31,715 nt of DNA, taken from Halocaridina rubra. Taxonomy: Eukaryota; Arthropoda; Malacostraca; Decapoda; Atyidae. Shown in pieces: positions 1-9,219 of the stretch (positions are counted from its first letter, which is position 1; each line of letters opens with the position of its first letter). The notes beneath the pieces were generated by a model, which saw only the letters and a program-made list of their open reading frames with translations, was not told the origin of the DNA and ran no database searches. Position numbers and translations under genes: made by a program. The stretch lies in assembly GCA_037179515.1 (NCBI GenBank), contig JAXCGZ010017971.1, positions 1 through 31,715 of the forward strand, read 5' to 3'.

Positions 1-236
1 AATCATAAAAAGAAAAACAGAATAAATAAGTAGAGTAGAATAGAATAGGTTAGACATGCTGAAAATACAATTCAAAAATGGAGCTGCCTCGTGTGTGCCA
101 GTAGGCATTTTGCAGTGTCCTCTATTCTTATGTTCTTATGTTCTTATGCTGAAAATACAATTCAAAAATGGAGCTGCCTCGCGTGTGCCAGTAGGCATGT
201 TGCAGTGTCCTCTATTCTTATGTTCTTATGTTCTTA
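1..236 (+). mobile_element. CR1-type LINE (family 1), two tandem 3'-end fragments
   Basis: This is the 3' UTR and tail of the LINE family that fills 1-8880 and 26458-28147; it matches the end of the copy finishing at 28147. A 90-bp stretch (56-145) is repeated at 146-235 with a few changes. Each unit ends in the octamer tail (TTCTTATG repeated, then TTCTTA). Terminal octamers are typical of CR1-clade LINEs. The second unit starts exactly after the first unit's octamers, so it may be a severely 5'-truncated insertion into the first tail, or a local duplication. No coding sequence is present; the open frame across it is accidental. Confidence 0.85.
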
Positions 237-237
237 A

Positions 238-335
238 ATCCCCAGCACAGCCACAAACAGCACCAACAACGATACCACCACCAACATCACTACCACTAAC
301 ACCACCAGCACAAAGAACACCACCACTCTCCATTG
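238..335. repeat. Imperfect CCA/ACC trinucleotide-rich tract
   Basis: Degenerate run of CCA, ACA and ACC triplets between two LINE fragments. It has low complexity and no recognisable coding signal. The remaining bases up to 403 match nothing I know. Confidence 0.55.
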
Positions 336-403
336 TACTAAGTATGGTCAGGATTAGAGCTACTGGAAGCACGTCCTCACTGGATGAACCCAGGAACTAA
401 ATT

Positions 404-508
404 GTAAATTCGCAGACGACACTAAAATAGGTAGAACTATAAATGGAAAAGAAGACATTCATGCTTTACAGGAAGATCTAAATAGATTATCTGAATGGTC
501 GGACAAAT
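404..508 (+). pseudogene. Family 1 LINE ORF2 fragment (RT active-site region)
   Basis: The fragment encodes the FADDTKIGRT block of the reverse transcriptase palm (the catalytic Asp pair) and runs to LSEWSDK, matching 27168-27269 almost base for base. It is the left half of a plus-strand LINE copy; the right half resumes at 1253. The copy is interrupted by the minus-strand copy at 509-1252, and only about 12 bp of the parental sequence is missing at the junction. It is dead: truncated on both sides. Confidence 0.85.
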
Positions 509-1252
509 AAGAACATAAGAACATAAGAATAGAGGACACTGCAACATCCCTACTGGCACACACGAGGCAACTCCATTTTTGAATTGTATTTTCAGCATGT
601 CTAACCTATTCTATTCTACTCTACTTATTTATTTTCTTTTTCTTTTTATGATTTTTCTAATAAGCACTAACCTATTCATACCCACCCTACCTCTGTCATA
701 TGTCTATCTAATCTACATTTGAAGGTGTCTAAGGTATTGGCATTTACTATCATACTAGGAAGCTTGTTCCATGCATCAGCTACTCTATTACCAAACCAAT
801 TTTTCCCAATTTCCCTTCTGAACCTAAATTTATCAAGCTTAAATCCATTATTACGAGTTCTGGTTTGATCATGAATTTTTAAAACTTTATTAATATCTCC
901 CTTGTTAATCCCTTTAAACCACTTATACACTTCAATCATATCCCCCCTAACTCTTCGCCTCTCTAGAGAATGTAGATTAAGTTTTTTAATCTGTCCTCAT
1001 ATGGTAGATTTCTGATATTGTGTATCATCTTGGTCATTCTTCGCTGCACTCTCTCCAAGGATTCAATTTCCATTCTATAATAGGGTGACCAGAATTGCAC
1101 AGCATAATCTAAATGGGGCCTAACTAATGCAAGATAGAGCTGCAAAATAACTTTTTCCGTCCTATTGCTAACGCTTCTTGAGATAAATCCTAAAATCCTG
1201 TTTGCTTTATTTCTGACTGCTGTGCATTGCTCTCTTGGCTTAAGACTACTAC
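509..1252 (-). mobile_element. Family 1 CR1 LINE, 5'-truncated copy inserted in another copy
   Basis: In its own orientation this copy starts in the ORF2 C-terminal region (SSSLKPREQC), runs through the ORF2 end and 3' UTR, and finishes in the octamer tail at 509 (AAGAACAT repeats as read on the plus strand). A missing T near 984 shifts the reading frame relative to the other copies, splitting the remnant into two frames (676-939 and 963-1250). It sits inside a plus-strand copy (404-508 and 1253-1696). 5' truncation and lack of a clear target duplication are usual for CR1 elements. Confidence 0.85.
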
Positions 1253-1696
1253 TTAATGTTGAAAAATGTAAAGTAGTTAAAATGGGTACTATAAAAGACA
1301 ATACTAGTTATAAGCTAAATAACCATGAAATCATGAGTTCTCAGTGTGAAAGGGATTTGGGAGTTCTTGTGAGTAGTAGTCTTAAGCCAAGAGAGCAATG
1401 CACAGCAGTCAGAAATAAAGCAAACAGAATTTTAGGATTTATCTCAAGAAGCGTTAGCAATAGGACGGAAAAAGTTATTTTGCAGCTCTATCTTGCATTA
1501 GTTACGCCCCATTTAGATTATGCTGTGCAATTCTGGTCACCCTATTATAGAATGGAAATTGAATCCTTGGAGAGAGTGCAGCGAAGAATGACCAAGATGA
1601 TACACAATATCAGAAATCTACCATATGAGGACAGATTAAAAAAACTTAATCTACATTCTCTAGAGAGGCGAAGAGTTAGGGGGGATATGATTGAAG
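1253..1696 (+). pseudogene. Family 1 LINE ORF2 fragment (C-terminal region)
   Basis: Open plus-strand frame from NVEKCKVVKMG through LKPREQC, HLDYAVQFWSP and RRVRGDMIE, matching the copy at 27290-27726. It continues the fragment at 404-508, so both are parts of one older copy. At 1693-1697 it breaks off at GATTGAAG and runs directly into the octamer tail of the minus-strand copy at 1697-5104. The missing 3' part does not reappear elsewhere in the window. Confidence 0.85.
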
Positions 1697-1868
1697 AACA
1701 TAAGAACATAAGTACATAAGAATAGAGGACACTGCAACATGCCTACTGGCACACACGAGGCAGCTCCATTTTTTAATTGTATTTTCAGCATGTCTAACCT
1801 ATTCTATTCTACTCTACTTATTTATTCTGTTTTTCTTTTTATGATTTTTCTAATAAGCACTAACCTAT

Positions 1869-4800
1869 TCATAACCACCCTACCTCTGTCATATGTCTAT
1901 CTAATCTACATTTGAAGGTGTCTAAGGTATTGGCATTTACTATCATACTAGGAAGCTTGTTCCATGCATCAGCTACTCTATTACCAAACCAATTTTTACC
2001 AATTTCCCTTCTGAACCTAAATTTATCAAGCTTAAATCCATTATTACGAGTTCTGGTTTGATCATGAATTTTTAAAACTTTATTAATATCTCCCTTGTTA
2101 ATCCCTTTAAACCATTTATACACTTCAATCATATCCCCCCTAACTCTTCGCCTCTCTAGAGAATGTAGATTAAGTTTTTTTAATCTGTCCTCATATGGTA
2201 GATTTCTGATATTGTGTATCATCTTGGTCATTCTTCGTTGCACTCTCTCCAAGGATTCAATTTCCATTCTATAATAGGGTGACCAGAATTGCACAGCATA
2301 ATCTAAATGGGGCCTAACTAATGCAAGATAGAGCTGCAAAATAACTTTTTCCGTCCTATTGCTAACGCTTCTTGAGATAAATCCTAAAATTCTGTTTGCT
2401 TTATTTCTGACTGCTGTGCATTGCTCTCTTGGCTTAAGACTACTACTCACAAGAACTCCCAAATCCCTTTCACACTGAGAACTCATGATTTCATGGTTAT
2501 TTAGCTTATAACTAGTATTGTCTTTTATAGTACCCATTTTAACTACTTTACATTTTTCAACATTAAATTCCATTTGCCATTTGTCCAACCATTCAGATAA
2601 TCTATTTAGATCTTCCTGTAAAGCGTGAATGTCTTCTTTTCCATTTATAGTTCTACCTATTTTAGTGTCGTCTGCGAATTTACTTAGGTTACTACTGATA
2701 TCCGAATCCAGATCATTTAGATATACGATGAATAATAGAGGACCCAGTACCGAGCCTTGTGGTACCCCGCTTGTAACCGAGCCCCACTCTGATTTCTCTC
2801 CATTTATGCAAACCCTCTGTTTTCTGTCTTTTAACCATTGTTTGATCCATCTGAGCACAGCTCCTCCTATACCATGAGCTTCCAGCTTTTTAACTAATCT
2901 TTTGTGAGGAACTCTATCAAAAGCTTTGCTAAAATCTAGATATATTGTATCATATTCTTTGCCACAATCTACTGCCTCGTAAACTTCTGAATGAAAAGAC
3001 AGTAAGTTTGTAAGGCACGAAAAACCCTTAAGAAACCCGTGTTGTGAAAGTTTTATCAGTCTGTGTAATTCTAGATGTGCCCTTATTTTATTTGCAATTA
3101 TGGATTCTAGAATCTTACCCACTGTTGACGTTAAACTTACCGGCCTATAATTATTCTTTTTAACACGTTCTCCTTTTTTAAATATTGGTACCACATCTGC
3201 CAATTTCCACTCCATGGGTACCGATCCTAATTTTATTGAATTATTAAATAAACAGTTAGAGGACAACTAAGCTCTTCCTTGCATTCCTTTAATATTCTAG
3301 CATATATTCCATCAGGTCCCGGAGATTTATGAGCCTTTAATTTATCTATTTCTTTTATTACCTCCTCTCTCGTAATAATTATTGAACTAAGTATATTATC
3401 GGGACTGTCTCTGTAAATGGATTCTACTTCCGGAATATTTTCCAAGTTTTCATTTGTAAATACAGATAAGAAATAATCATTTAAACATGTACACATCACT
3501 TTATCGTCATCTGTGATATGGCCATTGGCTACTTCAATTGGTCCGACTTTTTCCTTAAATTTTGTTTGATAATGTTGATAAAACCCTTTAGGATTTTCTT
3601 TAGCTTCTCCTGCTATTCTAACTTCGTATTTTCTTTTCGACTCTCTAACTATCTTTTTAACTTCCCTGTTTAACTGTATATATTGCTGCCTCACCTGCTC
3701 TTCACCTCTTTTTAGTTTCCTGTATATTCCTCTTTTAATACCTATAAGATTCTTTATTCTATTGTTCATCCATTTAGGGTCATTTTTTCTTGATCTGCAA
3801 TGTTTCATGGGAATATAGTCTCTCTGACTATTCTTAAGAGTCATGACAAAATTGTTATATTCCTCATCCAAATTTATATTAACTGACGGGCTGCTGTTCT
3901 TTCCTGTGAGAGAATTTAATGCATTGATCTTATCTTGTGATAATCCTTGGCATGTGGTACCCAAATTTCGGGGTAATCCGCTACCTGCGACCTGACCTGC
4001 TGGATTAACTACCCACATCTGTACCCCAGAAATCCCTTCCCATACCTCATTAGATAATTTAGTTTTTAAGCCCTCAAAATCTCCTGCTCTAAAGTTTGGA
4101 ACAATATTCTTATTTTCCTTTATAGTTTCCTTGAAAATTATGTTAAATCTAATGGAATCATGGTCACTGTTGCCCAATTTTTCACCAACTTCTAAATTTG
4201 TGACCATATTCTCTCTATTACTAAGAACTAAATCTAGTGTATTCACCCCCCGTGTTGCTTCATGTACATGCTGAGAAAGGAAATTGTCTTGTACTACTTC
4301 CAAAAACTCCTTAGAGCTACTATCACCTGTTATGGTTTCCCAGTTAATATGTCTAAAATTAAAATCGCCTACAATGCAAACTCTATTTGACCTGCTCACT
4401 TTAGAAATTTCATCGTATATAACTTGCGACTCTATATTATCTAGATCAGGAGGTCTGTAGACTACTCCTACAACTAGACTTTCTAAATTATTTTTAATTT
4501 CAACCCATAAGGTTTCTGAATTTAGATTTGTCTTAATTCCAGACTTAATGCAGCTTCTGAGGCTATCTTTAATATACATAATTACCCCTCCCCCTCTTTT
4601 ATCTGCACTACGATCAGCATTATAAAGTTTATATCCTGTAATTATGTACTCAGCTTTAAGGTGTTTGCTTTCTAATTTAATCCAACTTTCACTAATGCAT
4701 ATTATATCCGGTCTCTCACTACATACTATGGCTCTCAGTTCTTCTATCTTGTTACCTAAACTACGGCTATTTGTATAATATAATTTTAAACTTTCTCTAG

Positions 4801-4960
4801 CTTCACCCTTCTTGTGGCTATTCTTTTTGTTAATATTTTTTCTATGTAACAAATGGTTCTTATCCTTAGACTCCCAGTTATTTGACCCACTATTTACTGA
4901 ACCCTTACTGACTAATTTCTCTGCACAAGTATTAATCATTTCATTATTTGTGTCTAACAA
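1869..4960 (-). pseudogene. LINE ORF2 endonuclease-reverse transcriptase, one frameshift (copy E)
   Basis: ORF2 makes the protein that nicks target DNA and copies the element RNA into it. The upstream part (4960-3233) carries an apurinic-type (EEP) endonuclease with the expected catalytic residues: N64 (YTNSRS), E91 (SESW), D199/N201 (GDFNF) and S265-D266-H267. The downstream part (3266-1869) has the RT blocks PVSLTS, YLDFSKAFDR, SGVPQGSVLGP and FADDTKI, then the usual C-terminal region. The two parts are in different frames: near 3247-3252 this copy has one base fewer than copy F, just after SCPLT. The first in-frame ATG is at 4939, 14 nt after the ORF1 stop; the frame is open upstream of it from a TTG. 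The frameshift prevents a full protein, although every domain is present. Confidence 0.9.
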
Positions 4961-5104
4961 AACCCCCCTACCTCTCTGTCTATCATGCCAGCCAATACCG
5001 AGACACCTGAATTAGAAAGATGCACTCCATCCCTTGCATACATATGCTTACGACTAGTGAAGTGATCCCACCCGTCTATAAAACCTATATTATTCTCCCG
5101 ACAG
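4954..5104 (-). pseudogene. LINE ORF1 C-terminal fragment, esterase (SGNH-type) end (copy E)
   Basis: About 49 codons in the minus frame end in TAG at 4956-4954. They contain FIDGWDHF and then ARDGVHLSNSG, which looks like the last conserved block of SGNH/GDSL hydrolases, where the Asp and His of DxxH are catalytic. CR1-type elements are known to carry an esterase domain in ORF1, so position and motif agree. The start is lost to 5' truncation; the frame runs on artificially into the tail of the neighbouring copy. The stop overlaps the beginning of the ORF2 open frame (TTGTTAG). Confidence 0.7.
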
Positions 5105-5276
5105 AACATAAGAACATAAGAACATAAGAATAGAGGACACTGCAACATGCCTACTGGCACACGCGAGGCAGCTCCATTTTTTAATTGTATTTTCAGCATG
5201 TCTAACCTATTCTATTCTACCCTACTTATTTATTCTATTTTTATTTTTATGATTTTTCTAATAAGCACTAACCTAT

Positions 5277-8200
5277 TCATACCCACCCTACCTCTGTCAT
5301 ATGTCTATCTAATCTACATTTGAAGGTGTCTAAGGTATTGGCATTTACTATCATACTAGGAAGCTTGTTCCATGCATCAGCTACTCTATTACCAAACCAA
5401 TTTTTACCAATTTCCCTTCTGAACCTAAATTTATCAAGCTTAAATCCATTATTACGAGTTCTGGTTTGATCATGAATTTTTAAAACTTTATTAATATCTC
5501 CCTTGTTAATCCCTTTAAACCATTTATACACTTCAATCATATCCCCCCTAACTCTTCGCCTCTCTAGAGAATGTAGATTAAGTTTTTTTAATCTGTCCTC
5601 ATATGGTAGATTTCTGATATTGTGTATCATCTTGGTCATTCTTCGCTGCACTCTCTCCAAGGATTCAATTTCCATTCTATAATAGGGTGACCAGAATTGC
5701 ACAGCATAATCTAAATGGGGCCTAACTAATGCAAGATAGAGCTGCAAAATAACTTTTTCCGTCCTATTGCTAACGCTTCTTGAGATAAATCCTAAAATTC
5801 TGTTTGCTTTATTTCTGACAGCTGTGCATTGCTCTCTTGGCTTAAGACTACTACTCACAAGAACTCCCAAATCCCTTTCACACTGAGAACTCATGATTTC
5901 ATGGTTATTTAGCTTATAACTAGTATTGTCATTTATAGTACCCATTTTAACTACTTTACATTTTTCAACATTAAATTCCATTTGCCATTTGTCCGACCAT
6001 TCAGATAATCTATTTAGATCTTCCTGTAAAGCATGAATGTCTTCTTTTCCATTTATAGTTCTACCTATTTTAGTGTCGTCTGCGAATTTACTTAGGTTAC
6101 TACTGATATCCGAATCCAGATCATTTAGATATACGATGAATAATAGGGGACCCAGTACCGAGCCTTGTGGTACCCCGCTAGTAACCGAGCCCCACTCTGA
6201 TTTCTCTCCATTTATGCAAACCCTCTGTTTTCTGTCTTTTAACCATTGTTTGATCCATCTGAGCACAGCTCCTCCTATACCATGAGCTTCCAGCTTTTTA
6301 ACTAATCTTTTGTGAGGAACTCTATCAAAAGCTTTGCTAAAATCTAGATATATTGTATCATATTCTTTGCCACAATCTACTGCCTCGTAAACTTCTGAAT
6401 AAAAAGACAGTAAGTTTGTAAGGCACGAAAAACCCTTAAGAAACCCGTGTTGTGAAAGTTTTATCAGTCTGTGTAATTCTAGATGTGCCCTTATTTTATT
6501 TGCAATTATGGATTCTAGAATCTTACCCACTGTTGACGTTAAACTTACCGGCCTATAATTATTCTTTTTAACACGTTCTCCTTTTTTAAATATTGGTACC
6601 ACATCTGCCAATTTCCACTCCATGGGTACCGATCCTAATTTTATTGAATTATTAAATAATGCAGTTAGAGGACAACTAAGCTCTTCCTTGCATTCCTTTA
6701 ATATTCTAGCATATATTCCATCAGGTCCCGGAGATTTATGAGCCTTTAATTTATCTATTTCTTTTATTACCTCCTCTCTCGTAATATTTATTGAACTAAG
6801 TATATTATCAGGACTGTCTCTGTAAATGGATTCTACTTCCGGAATATTTTCCAAGTTTTCATTTGTAAATACAGATAAGAAATAATCATTTAAACATGTA
6901 CACATCACTTTATCGTCATCTGTGATATGGCCATTGGCTACTTCAATTGGTCCGACTTTTTCCTTAAATTTTGTTTGATAATGTTGATAAAACCCTTTAG
7001 GATTTTCTTTAGCTTCTCCTGCTATTCTAACTTCGTATTTTCTTTTCGACTCTCTAACTATCTTTTTAACTTCCCTGTTTAACTGTATATATTGCTGCCT
7101 CACCTGCTCTTCACCTCTTTTTAGTTTCCTGTATATTCCTCTTTTAATACCTATAAGATTCTTTATTCTATTGTTCATCCATTTAGGGTCATTTTTTTCT
7201 TGATCTGCAATGTTTCATGGGAATATAGTCTCTCTGACTATTCTTAAGAGTCATGACAAAATTGTTATATTCCTCATCCAAATTTATATTAACTGACGGG
7301 CTGCTGTTCTTTCCTGTGAGAGAATTTAATGTATTGATCTTATCTTGTGATAATCCTTGGCATGTGGTACCCAAATTTCGGGGTAATCCGCTACCTGCGA
7401 CCTGACCTGCTGGATTAACTACCCACATCTGTACCCCAGAAATCCCTTCCCATACCTCATTAGATAATTTAGTTTTTAAGCCCTCAAAATCTCCTGCTCT
7501 AAAGTTTGGAACAATATTCTTATTTTCCTTTATAGTTTCCTTGAAAATTATGTTAAATCTAATGGAATCATGGTCACTGTTGCCCAATTTTTCACCAACT
7601 TCTAAATTTGTGACCATATTCTCTCTATTACTAAGAACTAAATCTAGTGTATTCACCCCCCGTGTTGCTTCATGTACATGCTGAGAAAGGAAATTGTCTT
7701 GTACTACTTCCAAAAACTCCTTAGAGCTACTATCACCTGTTATGGTTTCCCAGTTAATATGTCTAAAATTAAAATCGCCTATAATGCAAACTCTATTTGA
7801 CCTGCTCACTTTAGAAATTTCATCGTATATAACTTGCGACTCTATATTATCTAGATCAGGTGGTCTGTAGACTACTCCTACAACTAGACTTTCTATATTA
7901 TTTTTAATTTCAACCCATAAGGTTTCTGAATTTAGATTTGTCTTAATTCCAGACTTAATGCAGCTTCTGAGGCTATCTTTAATATACATAATTACCCCTC
8001 CCCCTCTTTTATCTGCACTACGATCAGCATTATAAAGTTTATATCCTGTAATTATGTACTCAGCTTTAAGGTGTTTGCTTTCTAATTTAATCCAACTTTC
8101 ACTAATGCATATTATATCCGGTCTCTCACTACATACTATGGCTCTCAGTTCTTCTATCTTGTTACCTAAACTACGGCTATTTGTATAATATACTTTTAAA

Positions 8201-8370
8201 CTTTCTCTAGCTTCACCCTTCTTGTGGCTATTCTTTTTGTTAATATTTGTTCTATGTAACAAATGGTTCTTATCCTTAGACTCCCAGTTATTTGACCCAC
8301 TATTTACTGAACCTTTACTGACTAATTTCTCTGCACAAGTATTAATCATTTCATTATTTGTGTCTAACAA
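5277..8370 (-). pseudogene. LINE ORF2 endonuclease-reverse transcriptase, one frameshift (copy F)
   Basis: Same protein as in copy E. The endonuclease half runs 8370-7189 (YTNSRS, SESW, GDFNF, SDHDS all present) and the linker-RT half 7178-5277 (RT palm Asp at residue 279 of that frame in YLDFSKAF; FADD at 365-368; PQGSVLGP intact). The break is one extra base in a homopolymer: seven T at 7192-7198, where copy E has six. It falls just after MKHCRSRK. Apart from this, and the different break in copy E, the two proteins differ by only a few substitutions. A single homopolymer change could also be an assembly or read error, in which case this ORF2 would be open. Confidence 0.9.
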
Positions 8371-8468
8371 AACCCCCCTACCTCTCTGTCTATCATACCA
8401 GCCAATACCGAGACACCTGAATTAGAAAGATGCACTCCATCCCTTGCATACATATGCTTACGTCTAGT
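8364..8468 (-). pseudogene. LINE ORF1 C-terminal stub (copy F)
   Basis: The last 34 or so codons of the esterase-type ORF1, including ARDGVHLS, ending in TAG at 8366-8364. It is shorter than the stub in copy E because this copy is truncated further. The overlap of the stop with the ORF2 frame is the same as in copy E. Confidence 0.65.
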
Positions 8469-8491
8469 TTTTTTGAAGAAAAATATATATA

Positions 8492-8494
<3 letters not shown>

Positions 8495-8560
<66 letters not shown>
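8495..8560. repeat. (TC)n microsatellite
   Basis: About 33 uninterrupted TC units, between the 5' edge of LINE copy F and the tail of the next LINE fragment. Confidence 0.98.
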
Positions 8561-8563
<3 letters not shown>

Positions 8564-8616
8564 CTTTTACCCTTTACATACTGAAAAATTTTATTTCTCT
8601 GTGTTGACAGAGTATT

Positions 8617-8880
8617 AGAACATAAGAACATAAGAATAGGGGACACTGCAACATGTCTACTGGCACACACGAGGCAGTTCCATTTTTTAAGGATATTTTC
8701 AGCATGTCTAACCTTTTCTATTCTACTCTACTTATTTATTCTATTTTTCATTTTATGATTTTTCTAATAAGCACTAACCTATTCATACCCACCCTACCTC
8801 TGTCATATGTCTATCTAATCTACATTTGGTGTCTAAAGTATTGGCATTTACTATCCTACTAGGAAGCCTGTTCCATGCAT
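8617..8880 (-). mobile_element. Family 1 CR1 LINE, short 3'-end copy (copy G)
   Basis: Octamer tail at 8617, then the 3' UTR and the last 30 or so ORF2 codons in reverse. Similarity stops at 8880 within the block encoding DAWNKLP. It is more diverged than the other copies (several substitutions and a small deletion at 8828, TTTGGTGTC where others have TTTGAAGGTGTC), so it may be older. The next 160 bp (8881-9040) hold nothing I recognise. Confidence 0.85.
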
Positions 8881-9037
8881 TGATTCTTTTTAAATTTCTT
8901 TGCAAATTTGCTAGATGATAAGTGTGCCCAAGTTTTATTTCAGTTGATAAGTTTTTGCATGCTGATATTGCATAAATACTGATAAGACATCAGTAGAACT
9001 GATTATTATATGAGTTTTTCTGCCAGATGCTTATGCT

Positions 9038-9144
<107 letters not shown>

Positions 9145-9161
9145 ATTACCTAATTGTGTTT

Positions 9162-9194
9162 ACGGGAAAGAGCCCAAAGCTCGTATCTTCCCGT
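9162..9194 (-). other. 3' UTR hairpin of the family 2 LINE
   Basis: In element orientation ACGGGAAGA pairs with TCTTTCCCGT with a bulge, and inside it GAGC pairs with GCTC around a short loop. The hairpin lies about 20 nt before the CA tail. Many LINE reverse transcriptases recognise a 3' stem-loop in their RNA; that role here is inference from position and structure. Confidence 0.6.
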
Positions 9195-9219
9195 CTCCTC
9201 ATCGGTTCCATTTTTAGAC

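Larger units (their letters stand above)
1697..5104 (-). mobile_element. Family 1 CR1 LINE, long 5'-truncated copy (copy E)
   Basis: In element orientation this copy holds the end of an esterase-type ORF1 (5104-4954), nearly all of ORF2 (4960-1869), a 3' UTR of about 170 bp and the octamer tail near 1697. It is 5'-truncated inside ORF1. Its 5' edge at about 5104 abuts the octamer tail of a second copy of the same strand (5105-8468). Protein-level differences between the two are around one per cent, so amplification was recent. I see no flanking target duplication, as expected for CR1. Confidence 0.9.
5105..8468 (-). mobile_element. Family 1 CR1 LINE, long 5'-truncated copy (copy F)
   Basis: Second near-complete copy of family 1, on the same strand as copy E and directly upstream of it in element orientation. 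Its octamer tail occupies about 5105-5130 and touches the 5' edge of copy E. Sequence similarity to copy E ends at about 8468 (ACGTCTAGT), beyond which lie a T run and a (TC)n microsatellite. The content is an ORF1 stub, ORF2 with one frameshift, and the 3' UTR. Confidence 0.9.

Noticed and set aside
509..1696. Twin-primed (5'-inverted) single LINE insertion
   Set aside because: The two opposite-strand parts overlap heavily in element content, and the plus part continues 404-508. A nested insertion explains it better.
2629..2877. 82-codon plus-strand frame, also at 6037-6285 and antisense in the copy at 26971-27219
   Set aside because: It is the antisense shadow of the LINE RT domain; conservation comes from the LINE coding strand.
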